A stretch of 64,000 bases of DNA from Flavobacterium psychrotolerans (GTDB lineage Bacteria; Bacteroidota; Bacteroidia; Flavobacteriales; Flavobacteriaceae), in the NCBI RefSeq assembly GCF_003097635.1, contig NZ_QCZI01000005.1, forward strand, positions 124,001 to 188,000, given 5' to 3'. Both the position numbers and the translations under genes were made by a program. Below are positions 56,730 to 64,000 of this stretch, in pieces (position 1 is the stretch's first letter; each line of letters starts with the position of its first letter). The notes beneath the pieces are model-generated. The model saw only the letters and a program-made list of their open reading frames with translations. It did no database searches and was not told where the DNA came from.

Positions 56730-57536
56730 TTATTTGAATTTTGGAATATTTTGCAAATCGATATTCCCTATGAAATATTCAAAATTAGAGGGTGCTATTC
56801 TTTTTACAATTTCGTTAAATAGTATTTCTGAATTAGCATATTCTATTAGGATAACGGGGATTTGAAAGCTTTCGGAAATAGATTTCAATCGTAACATATA
56901 TGTTTCAAAATCTTTATTGTTACGCAATTTGTAACTCTTGTTGTTAAAAGTGTAATTACTCGCAACGGATTCTACCACAATCGCATTTATATAAGATGAA
57001 GTTTCACTAACTAAATCTAAACCTGAATTTTGAATGAATTTTTTCTTAGGATATTTTTCTTTAATTGTTTTTAATAAAGCTATTAATTCTAATTTTTGAT
57101 CTTTTTGAGGGCCATGAGTTGAAAAATTATCGATGTTATCAAAAAACAATCCATCATAACCTAGTTCTAATGTATTTTCAATAATTTGCATTATAATTTG
57201 TTTCGTTTTTTCAGATTTTAAATCTAGATAATAACTATTCCAAATTTCGTTTTTCCCAAGAATCGCATTTTTTAACTCTTCATAATGAGAGGCATTAGCA
57301 TTGACTTCTCCCAAACTTAAATAGGCAAAAACAGTGTCATTATTGGATTTCAGGACTCTAATATCACTGGGTAAATAATATTTGGATTCTAAAATCACAT
57401 AGGAATACCCTTTTATATTTTCTGGTTTTAATTTTCCGTAGCACACTAGCACACCGCTTCTATTGATACTATTTGCAAAAAAAGTAGTCACCAGAAGTGA
57501 GGGCAATATGTGAAGAATTGTTTTAATAAGCAGCAT
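56730..57536 (-). CDS. PelA-type endo-alpha-1,4-polygalactosaminidase-like hydrolase
   Basis: This 268-residue exported protein (signal peptide about 1-22) has the TIM barrel of the GH114/GH166 type. Motifs are GYSYVILESKYYL, TVFAYLSLGEVNAN (glutamate or aspartate at strand 2) and LGYDGLFFDNIDNF (the catalytic acidic pair after strand 4). The hydrolase domain of Pseudomonas PelA has the same fold and cuts Pel polymer. Here it is a separate protein, while the deacetylase is in the large fusion. Its start overlaps the pelG-like stop by 14 bases. Confidence 0.85.
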   Translation of the reverse strand: MLLIKTILHILPSLLVTTFFANSINRSGVLVCYGKLKPENIKGYSYVILESKYYLPSDIRVLKSNNDTVFAYLSLGEVNANASHYEELKNAILGKNEIWNSYYLDLKSEKTKQIIMQIIENTLELGYDGLFFDNIDNFSTHGPQKDQKLELIALLKTIKEKYPKKKFIQNSGLDLVSETSSYINAIVVESVASNYTFNNKSYKLRNNKDFETYMLRLKSISESFQIPVILIEYANSEILFNEIVKRIAPSNFEYFIGNIDLQNIPKFK

Positions 57537-59136
57537 AATAATAATAATCTAGATTTTTAAAAAAACTGATGTTCGCTTTCAGAGTGTGCCCTGCAAAAAG
57601 TGCCGCTCCGCAAAGCATTCCCACAACGCTAAATTCATAAGCTAAAAATCGGCTCAAGAAAAACCCAATTAATAGATTAATTAAACAAGCGTAAATTATT
57701 GCTTTTAAGGGCTTTATTGCCTGTCCAAGTGTGAATAAATATAATGAATTCAACATCCCCCAGGCTAATAATATGTAGCCAATTCCCCCAATTATACATA
57801 CTTTGATGCTTAATTGCAACAACACTTCATTGAATTGTCCTTGATATCCCCAGGAAGCATTTATAATGAAATAGATTAATACAAAAGCCGCTATACCAGT
57901 GGCAAATAACAATAATACTTGTTGCCAGTACATTTTTTGGAGTTGATTGTTAAAGTGTTCTGGAGATTTGTAGTTGGTTAATTTCTGCCCAATATCAATA
58001 AATTTAGTAAAGGAAGCAATACTGTATTCTAATACTCCAGAAAGCAATAAAAAAATTAAAATGGCCAAATCCATTCCCAATTCATAATTTTTTTCGAAAT
58101 AAATCAAAAAAGGGAGATTTCCATTTATTCCGGAAGACCAAGCTAAAATTCTATCCGTGAATATAAAGAAATAGATAAAAATACCGTAGAAGAAGTATTC
58201 ATAATTGTGATACAACATCACAGGTACATTAATTTTGTTTCCACTGATTGCTTTTTTGTTTTTGGTTAGCCACCTAAAATAGAGTACTAAAAATGCTTTT
58301 GAAACTACTATTGCAACTGCAATTCCTATCCAATGCGTCGTAAATATACTTAATGATGTATTTTCCTTGAGTATTATGGCTATTGTGGTTCCCGCAAAAA
58401 TGGCTAAGGTAATGACCCAACGCTGTTTTATGGTATGTAAAGGTGCCAACATCAATAACAACATTCCTACAAGAAAGGCATAGACAAAAATTACAAATAA
58501 AATTTCATATGGATAAATATGGAAAATAAAATTCATTAAAAAAATGGTCACTAAAACTAAAAAAACCGATACTATTCCAATTTTGTGTAAATAATCGATG
58601 GTTTGCTTTGTCATTTTATAATCCTCATAATTCCAGTAAAAGGATGCTTGTTTCCCAATTACTTGTACAAAACCTCCTGTAGAAATCAAGCCAATAAGTA
58701 CTCCCAAAACAACCGCTGTAGATTGTATTTCATTAAAACCTACAAATGTCCATAGCGAATAACCAAAAAATACTATAGCTGCAATTTGAATTATCACCGG
58801 GAGAAGATGGAAAATACCTAAAGAATAATACTCGGCAAAAATTTTGGTTTTAATCCACATATAATCCGAAATTTGTATTGTTTTGGATTGAGTTATGTCA
58901 CCTTCGCGTTCTTTGGCATTTTTGGCTCCAATGTAAGATTCGTTGGTTGTTAATTCATAAAATACAGATTCAGACAAATCATGTATCGAGTTAAACCCAA
59001 AATCATCCATAGTATCTTTTTCACGGATACCAAGTGATTCTATGGTAGCGGCAACAACATGATTGCTAACAGGTTTGCCAATTTTGTCCTTAGTATTTTC
59101 TATTAAAGACTTAATATTTGCGTAATGATTTTCCAT
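57523..59136 (-). CDS. pelG: PelG-like polysaccharide flippase with extra N-terminal domain
   Basis: This 537-residue protein has about 12 membrane helices from residue about 100 onward and resembles PelG/Wzx-like MATE-fold transporters. The core includes YSLGIFHLLPVIIQIAAIVFFGYSLW, GLISTGGFVQVIGKQASFYWNYEDY, and, late, GVLEYSIASFTKFID. The first ~100 residues are soluble and helical, absent from classical PelG, and include MDDFGFNSIHDL. It follows pelF by 37 bases and overlaps the hydrolase gene. It would carry the nascent Pel-like chain across the inner membrane. Confidence 0.82.
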   Translation of the reverse strand: MENHYANIKSLIENTKDKIGKPVSNHVVAATIESLGIREKDTMDDFGFNSIHDLSESVFYELTTNESYIGAKNAKEREGDITQSKTIQISDYMWIKTKIFAEYYSLGIFHLLPVIIQIAAIVFFGYSLWTFVGFNEIQSTAVVLGVLIGLISTGGFVQVIGKQASFYWNYEDYKMTKQTIDYLHKIGIVSVFLVLVTIFLMNFIFHIYPYEILFVIFVYAFLVGMLLLMLAPLHTIKQRWVITLAIFAGTTIAIILKENTSLSIFTTHWIGIAVAIVVSKAFLVLYFRWLTKNKKAISGNKINVPVMLYHNYEYFFYGIFIYFFIFTDRILAWSSGINGNLPFLIYFEKNYELGMDLAILIFLLLSGVLEYSIASFTKFIDIGQKLTNYKSPEHFNNQLQKMYWQQVLLLFATGIAAFVLIYFIINASWGYQGQFNEVLLQLSIKVCIIGGIGYILLAWGMLNSLYLFTLGQAIKPLKAIIYACLINLLIGFFLSRFLAYEFSVVGMLCGAALFAGHTLKANISFFKNLDYYYYAAY

Positions 59137-59173
59137 TTTAGAGGGATAATTTTTTGGTTAAACCTAAAAATTT

Positions 59174-60718
59174 CTATGATGCTTCCATTGTTTCTTCATG
59201 CGGTAAATCAGAATGCAAGAATATGGGTTCTTGAGCTTTTTTATTTAAAATAGATTCGTAGGCAATCTCATATTCATTAATAAATTTCTCGATTGTAAAA
59301 TTATCTACAACTTTCTTTCGAGCATTTATACCCATTTGCTTTCTTAAAACCTCGTCTTGCAACAATGTTATAACACTCTCCCCTAGCGCCTTGTAATCTT
59401 TAGGTTTGCAAATAAAACCACATTTATCATCTAATGCCTCTGTTACTCCACCAACATCCGTGGCAACCACGGGAATTCCACAACTCATAGATTCCAAAAC
59501 AGTATAAGGAAAACCCTCAGAAATTGAAGTTAAAATGGAAACATCCCCTTCACAAAAAAGTTGATGCGGCTTGTTATGATAACCCGCTAAAGAAAAATTG
59601 TTTTCTAACCCAAGTTCCTTTATTAAGTTCAAGCACTCTTTAGTATATTCAGGGACGGCAGTATTGTCTCCGTAAACTAAGAATTTTACATTTGGAATGG
59701 TATTCTTTACCACTTCGCATGATCGTATCATAGTGATTATATCCTTTAATTCAAAAATACGGGCTGCAGCTACGACCGTTGGAACTCCTTCTAAATGCGC
59801 TGGTTTTCCCGATGGTGCAAAAAGATCTGGATCAATGCCATTGTAAATCACTTCAATTTTGTTTGGGTTGGCTCCATACTTTTTCTCCCATGAAATATTA
59901 AATTTATTAACCGACAAAATGAGGTCAGATTTGTAATAAACTAGTTTAGTGATGCATTCTGAAAACTTTATTAATAAATTTTTCAGGAAAAAGGAATATT
60001 CCGAAGAATTGATTGCAATCAACCTTTCCCTTATGAAAACACCATGTTCCGTAACAATGATTGGCGTCCCGTATTTGTATTTCAAAACTAAGGCTGGAAT
60101 TACCGGAAATCCCGATAAGGTTAAGTGAGAAATATCAACTTTAGGAACATCAATTGAAATTGGAATTAGAAAACGATAAATCCAGCGCATCCCAACTGTA
60201 AAGTCATACAATGTGGCTCCATAATGATTGTCTCGAACAATGACTTTTGAAACAGTTTTGTAAAACGATTTCCATACTTCAACACTTTTCATTGTCTTTT
60301 TATAATCGTGATTTTGAAAAAAGAACCACATGTCAAAAATGGTATCATCAATATCTTCAATATCTGCATTATCAGCATATATATTGAATAATAATCTTTC
60401 AAAAATGGGTATAAACTCTTCAATAATTGCAGAATTATCGTCCTGCTCTTTCCTGTTTACCGTGGCGTAATATTTTTTTCCATAACTTAATAATTCTGAG
60501 GGTTCCATAGGAGACCATAAAGGAACCTGAATCACATTTTTTACATTTTCACTTAACTCATACTTCGATTTTTGTTCGAAATCTGCATTAATTGAATACA
60601 AAGTGTAATTTACATTTTTAACTTTATTGCATAACATGTGTGCCCATGTAGAGACACCACCACCATTAAAAGGATAAGTCCCTTCTAAAATTAACATTAC
60701 GTCGTGTTTTTTTATCAT
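59174..60718 (-). CDS. pelF: PelF-like GT4 glycosyltransferase
   Basis: This cytosolic glycosyltransferase of 514 residues is probably the polymerase of a Pel-like exopolysaccharide from UDP-GalNAc/UDP-hexosamine. It opens with VMLILEGTYPFNGGGVSTWAHML, the PelF signature. Further family motifs are TEHGVFIRERLI, VIYNGIDPDLF, and the retaining GT4 site EGFPYTVLESMSCGIPVVATD. The ATG at 60718 (MIKKHDVMLI) is chosen over an in-frame TTG at 60751. It is the first gene of the five-gene pel-like operon, with a -7 element candidate about 200 bases upstream. Confidence 0.92.
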   Translation of the reverse strand: MIKKHDVMLILEGTYPFNGGGVSTWAHMLCNKVKNVNYTLYSINADFEQKSKYELSENVKNVIQVPLWSPMEPSELLSYGKKYYATVNRKEQDDNSAIIEEFIPIFERLLFNIYADNADIEDIDDTIFDMWFFFQNHDYKKTMKSVEVWKSFYKTVSKVIVRDNHYGATLYDFTVGMRWIYRFLIPISIDVPKVDISHLTLSGFPVIPALVLKYKYGTPIIVTEHGVFIRERLIAINSSEYSFFLKNLLIKFSECITKLVYYKSDLILSVNKFNISWEKKYGANPNKIEVIYNGIDPDLFAPSGKPAHLEGVPTVVAAARIFELKDIITMIRSCEVVKNTIPNVKFLVYGDNTAVPEYTKECLNLIKELGLENNFSLAGYHNKPHQLFCEGDVSILTSISEGFPYTVLESMSCGIPVVATDVGGVTEALDDKCGFICKPKDYKALGESVITLLQDEVLRKQMGINARKKVVDNFTIEKFINEYEIAYESILNKKAQEPIFLHSDLPHEETMEAS

Positions 60719-60751
60719 CTTAATAAAGTATATAAATTGTTCTAAAATCAA

Positions 60752-61105
60752 GCTTTATTATAAAGCCAAATCACAAAATTCTTATTATTACTTATTTAGA
60801 CTGGTGGTATTTTTAAAGAAACTAAAATGATTTGGTCTTCTTTATTTCTATCTAAATGAAACTGCCAGTTATAAAGGCATTATTAAATAATACCGCTATT
60901 CTAAATGATGTTTCTTTTACAAAGATATTTGTACTGTAGTGAATATAAAATAAAAACGCTTGAAATCCGTTGTAAACACTCATAACATCGACGAAATACA
61001 CTATTCGTTTCAGTATAAGAAATTACAAAAAATGCGTTAAAAAAAGGGGGAGATTTGTCATGAAATGAAGCTGCTCATCAAGTTATAAACTTTTATATAA
61101 TTGGA
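60752..61105. other. 354-base gap between helicase and pel-like operon
   Basis: This AT-rich gap lies between the end of the helicase gene and the start of the pel-like operon, both on the minus strand. On the minus strand it contains TATCTTTG at 60927-60920 (TAnnTTTG). I see no c-di-GMP riboswitch-like structure and no gene in it. Confidence 0.4.
60920..60927 (-). promoter_or_regulatory. Putative -7 element of the pel-like operon
   Basis: On the minus strand this is TATCTTTG, which fits TAnnTTTG. It would give a leader of about 200 bases before pelF. No clear -33 element. Confidence 0.3.
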
Positions 61106-62632
61106 TTAAAACAATTTTTCCCGAACTTTTTTTCCGATAAGTAATGTTAATTTCAATTTGTAGTCATCAATTAGCCATTCGCGGTAGTTTTTGCTGCAAT
61201 GGCTTAAACATTTAGCATAACGTTTCATTCTACATTCAATATCATCGTGGAGTTCTTTTGCCAATTGCTTTGCAGCATACAATTCTTCAGTATTGTCAAC
61301 ACACATCGAAGCATGTTGTTCCAGTGATTTTTCAATCACAATTTTAGATCGAAGATTTTGTGCTATAACAATTTTGTGCTCTTCATCGATGTCAAAGGTA
61401 ACGTTAGGGGTTTTGCTGAATTTAGCTCGCAATTCCGGTGGCATTTGATATTTAAAAAACAATTCTATTTCGGCATCATCTCTCAGGTTTTCCAAGTAAA
61501 ACTCTGGAGATTTGAAGATATGTTGCCAATCTACCGGCTCACTCCATAAGCCAAAACGAGCAGCATTATTTCCTAAATCAATTACTGTAAATGTTTTTTT
61601 GTTGGGTAATTTTCTAGAACCTCTACCTATCATTTGGTAATATAGGGTCAATGATTTTGTAGCGCGATTCAGGATAATACTTTCTACAGTAGGCTCATCA
61701 AAACCCGTAGTTAAAATCCCTACTGAAGTTAATATTGCATCGGGAGTTTTCTTAAACCATGCCAAAATTTCTCTTCGGTCTTCGGGATTACTGGTATTGT
61801 CTAAATGACGAATTGGATAGCCTGCTTCTCTAAAGGTTTCATAAACATATAAAGATGTATTTATTCCGTTGTTAAAAATCAAGGTTTTTTTGCCTAAAGA
61901 TTTTTCAGTATACGCATGCAATAACTTTTCCTGCATCACCATATTAGAATACAAATCATCTGAAGATTTAACGGTGTAATCGCCATTTATTCCTACTTTT
62001 AAAGATGATAGACCCACGTCATAACTGTATGTTATTGCCTTTGCCAAAAATCCATTGTCAATTAATGATGAAATGGTGTCTCCCACAATTAATTCATCAT
62101 AATTTTCATTCATGGGCAACTTGATATTCGAACTCAAAGGTGTGGCTGTTACACCAAGTATAAAGGCATTTTTGAAGGAACTTAATAATTTGCGAAAAGA
62201 GTTATAATGGGCTTCATCAATGATGACTAAACCCACATTGTCCAAATGTAGTTTTTCATCATTAATTCGGTTTTTCAATGTTTCGACCATCGCAACAAAA
62301 CAGGAATAATCATTTTGGTCAGGAAGTTCTTTTACTTTGCTATTGATGATTTTGTTTTTTACATCAAAAGTTTTGAGCATTTTAGAAGTTTGTTTGCAAA
62401 GCTCAATTCTATGGGTCAAAACTACCACTTTCTTGTCGTGCTTAGACAAATATCGTCTTACAATTTCCGAAAAAATGACGGTTTTTCCACCGCCAGTGGG
62501 CAATTGATATAATAAATGATAATTAGTATGGGCATTTTCTAAGCGCTCAAAAATGGCATTAATATCCCCTTTTTGATAACCGTAAAGCTCCTTTTTTTCT
62601 TCGATTTCAAGTTCTAAATCTTTATGAAACAT
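61106..62632 (-). CDS. DEAD/DEAH-box helicase (SSL2/UvrB-like superfamily 2)
   Basis: This 508-residue SF2 helicase shows motif I LPTGGGKTVIFSEIV, motif II VIIDEAHYNSF, motif III GVTATPL, and motifs V/VI TTGFDEPTVESIILNRATKS and QMIGRGSRK. A C-terminal tail of about 130 residues has no recognised domain. Proteins of this length are widespread in Flavobacteriaceae and probably act on nucleic acids in repair or restriction-like contexts. No methylase or nuclease gene accompanies it here. The next gene upstream is a DUF6155-like protein. Confidence 0.92.
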   Translation of the reverse strand: MFHKDLELEIEEKKELYGYQKGDINAIFERLENAHTNYHLLYQLPTGGGKTVIFSEIVRRYLSKHDKKVVVLTHRIELCKQTSKMLKTFDVKNKIINSKVKELPDQNDYSCFVAMVETLKNRINDEKLHLDNVGLVIIDEAHYNSFRKLLSSFKNAFILGVTATPLSSNIKLPMNENYDELIVGDTISSLIDNGFLAKAITYSYDVGLSSLKVGINGDYTVKSSDDLYSNMVMQEKLLHAYTEKSLGKKTLIFNNGINTSLYVYETFREAGYPIRHLDNTSNPEDRREILAWFKKTPDAILTSVGILTTGFDEPTVESIILNRATKSLTLYYQMIGRGSRKLPNKKTFTVIDLGNNAARFGLWSEPVDWQHIFKSPEFYLENLRDDAEIELFFKYQMPPELRAKFSKTPNVTFDIDEEHKIVIAQNLRSKIVIEKSLEQHASMCVDNTEELYAAKQLAKELHDDIECRMKRYAKCLSHCSKNYREWLIDDYKLKLTLLIGKKVREKLF

Positions 62633-62721
62633 AATGTATTTTTACGATTTTGCAAAAGTACACCTAAAAAAGAGTTTTCCCATATTAAAAGGCAGGAATT
62701 TATATCAAATACAGAAAAAAA

Positions 62722-63237
62722 TTAATATTCGAAGCGTTCAACAATGGCGTTAAATTCATATTTGTTTACCCAATCTTGAGCAATCGTTTCATTTTTAATG
62801 GCTACTACTCTATTTTGAAATTCATTGAGAATACTTTTTTCCATCATAAAACTAATGGCTTGTTCGAAAGAATTGAGCATGCTTTTAAAAAACAATTCGG
62901 ATTTAATTGTTTTCTCCGAAGTATAGGTTTGGGCTATTTCAATGTTATAAAGCATGACATCCGCAATAATAAAAGAATCTACGCCTAATGTAATAAAATG
63001 TTTGAGGAATTTTTGAGATACGGAACGTCTCAATTTTGCTTTCTTGCCTCTTATGGGGAAATATTCATTCGATATTTTGAGTTTTGCCTCTTGAATTAAT
63101 TTGTCTTCTTTGGGATTAAAGACAAAATCATAATATACTTTTACATCATGAAACTTATCATACAACTCCAAAATTTGTTCTTCAAGTTGTTGTTTGTTAA
63201 GTTCGGTAAGGTATTTTTTTAAATCGCGTTTGCTCAT
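62722..63237 (-). CDS. DUF6155-like cytosolic protein
   Basis: This 171-residue, mainly helical, charged protein begins MSKRDLKKYLTELNKQQLEE. It includes YDFVFNPKEDKLIQEAKLKISNEYFP and RRSVSQKFLKHFITLGVDSFIIADVML. I place it in the DUF6155 family from memory of those segments. No catalytic residues stand out. It is 89 bases upstream of the helicase gene on the same strand and may be expressed with it. Confidence 0.68.
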   Translation of the reverse strand: MSKRDLKKYLTELNKQQLEEQILELYDKFHDVKVYYDFVFNPKEDKLIQEAKLKISNEYFPIRGKKAKLRRSVSQKFLKHFITLGVDSFIIADVMLYNIEIAQTYTSEKTIKSELFFKSMLNSFEQAISFMMEKSILNEFQNRVVAIKNETIAQDWVNKYEFNAIVERFEY

Positions 63238-63343
63238 AATATACTAAAATTATCACAAAAGTAACTTACTTTATCAATCAAAAATCAATCAGAATACTTA
63301 ATTTCGCCATCACACCTAAGAATATAATTTTAAACCACCCAAA

Positions 63344-63622
63344 ATGATTAAATTTTTCAAAATTATTGCTTTATTAGAAGGAATTTCTTTACTAACTTTA
63401 TTGTTTTTTGCTATGCCAATGAAATACGCCTTTGATCAACCTATTTTTGTAAAAACTGTAGGAATGGCTCATGGTTTACTTTTTATAGCATATATTTTAA
63501 TGGCAATTATGTTGAAATTTGAAGAAAATTGGAACATGAAAAAATCAGCGGTTATATGTTTTGCTTCCGTAATTCCTTTTGGAACTTTTTATATAGAAAA
63601 GAAATACCTACGAAATGAATAA
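63344..63622 (+). CDS. DUF3817 small membrane protein
   Basis: This 92-residue protein has three membrane helices and the DUF3817 opening (FFKIIALLEGISLLTLLFFAMPMKYAF). A central GMAHGLLFIAYI and the ending ASVIPFGTFYIEKKYLR are also typical. Its stop overlaps the start of the MscS-type gene by 8 bases. The function is unknown. Confidence 0.86.
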   Translation: MIKFFKIIALLEGISLLTLLFFAMPMKYAFDQPIFVKTVGMAHGLLFIAYILMAIMLKFEENWNMKKSAVICFASVIPFGTFYIEKKYLRNE

Positions 63623-64000
63623 ATTTCTGGAAAAAATATTTGATTGGTGTTATCCTTTGTTCAAGCATTGGGGTTTACCATACACTTTAGCTTCCTATCT
63701 AAGTTTGTTTATCAACATTATAATACTATGTTTTTTAGCCTACGAAATTTACATCGTATTTCGATTTGTTTTAGTTCGATTGATGGAAATTATTGCTAAA
63801 AAAACCAAAACGAAATTCGATGATTTATTGGTATCTAATAAAACGGCAAAATATATAGCACACCTAATTCCCTTATTATTCATATACAAGTCAGTTCCAG
63901 TAATACTCAACGATTACGTGTATTGGGAATCGGTTTTCGGAAAATTGGTAGGCATTTATATTGTGATATTGGTTTTATGGATTATCCGAACCATTTTTAA
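63615..64000 (+). CDS. MscS/YbdG-type mechanosensitive channel, N-terminal part (cut by window end)
   Basis: From the ATG at 63615 the frame is open to the window edge (128 codons). It encodes MNKFLEKIFDWCYPLFKHWG, two hydrophobic helices (SYLSLFINIIILCFLAYEIYIVF and later IYIVILVLWIIRTIF), and FDDLLVSNKTAKYIAHLIPL between them. The arrangement agrees with the N-terminal membrane part of YbdG-like MscS-family channels, whose pore and beta domain would lie beyond the window. It is coupled to the DUF3817 gene by overlap. Confidence 0.75.
   Translation, partial: MNKFLEKIFDWCYPLFKHWGLPYTLASYLSLFINIIILCFLAYEIYIVFRFVLVRLMEIIAKKTKTKFDDLLVSNKTAKYIAHLIPLLFIYKSVPVILNDYVYWESVFGKLVGIYIVILVLWIIRTIF

Noticed and set aside
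60752..61105. c-di-GMP riboswitch upstream of the Pel-like operon
   Set aside because: No GEMM-like conserved core or paired stems were recognisable in the gap.
1..64000. CRISPR arrays, prophage, rRNA operons
   Set aside because: No spaced direct repeats of CRISPR type, no phage structural genes and no rRNA sequence were seen.

Overview
The window looks like the chromosome of a Flavobacterium-like member of the Flavobacteriaceae (Bacteroidota). Four things in the sequence suggest this: AT-rich DNA, three secreted proteins ending in type IX secretion (T9SS) sorting domains, several upstream matches to the Bacteroidota -7 promoter element TAnnTTTG, and flavobacterial family pairings such as Kelch + DUF4907, PadR + PspC + head GIN, and DUF294 + exonuclease-fold. 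I saw no CRISPR array, prophage, rRNA or complete insertion sequence.

Layout. 1-613: 5' part of a secreted leucine-rich-repeat gene broken by a 2-base frameshift. 805-1020: nested inverted-repeat (MITE-like) element. 1.2-3.7 kb: glyA, a MiaE-type tRNA hydroxylase and a GNAT acetyltransferase. 3.8-5.9 kb: secreted Kelch protein and DUF4907 partner. 6.5-9.6 kb: lipoprotein adaptor / FtsX-like permease / ATPase exporter operon. 10.0-14.4 kb: anaerobic pyruvate formate-lyase module (pflB, pflA, OFA-type transporter). 14.4-16.5 kb: a pentapeptide-repeat gene, a decayed copy of its 3' end, a TonB-C-like protein, tRNA-Arg(ACG) and two small proteins. 16.6-18.5 kb: aguA-aguB, agmatine to putrescine. 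18.6-21.7 kb: divergent NRAMP transporter and Na/Pi symporter. 21.9-25.2 kb: DUF4870-PadR-PspC-head GIN envelope-stress-like operon. 27.4-31 kb: sixA-ppk1-ppx polyphosphate operon. 31-37.2 kb: aminotransferase, aspartyl protease/PDZ protein, DUF1573 protein and valS. 37.4-40.2 kb: secreted GH13 amylase.

Two regions stand out. 40.5-45.9 kb is a tightly packed seven-gene operon: FAD oxidoreductase, methyltransferase, type III polyketide synthase, FabZ-like dehydratase, ketosynthase, ACP and phosphopantetheinyl transferase. It reads as a self-contained pathway for a tailored phenolic or pyrone lipid made from a dedicated ACP-bound starter. 50.7-60.7 kb is a Pel-like exopolysaccharide operon: PelF glycosyltransferase, PelG flippase with an extra N-terminal domain, a PelA-type hydrolase, an unassigned polytopic membrane protein, and a giant protein that appears to fuse a PelA-type deacetylase to a PelB-like helical-repeat region and outer-membrane beta-barrel. 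No PelD-type c-di-GMP receptor is seen. A secreted DUF4874/DUF4832 protein sits beside it.

Between these regions lies a regulatory pair (45.9-48.4 kb): a cNMP/CBS/DUF294 protein and an exonuclease-fold protein whose catalytic residues look lost. The right end carries a DEAD/DEAH helicase, a DUF6155-like protein, a DUF3817 protein and the start of an MscS-type channel cut by the window edge.
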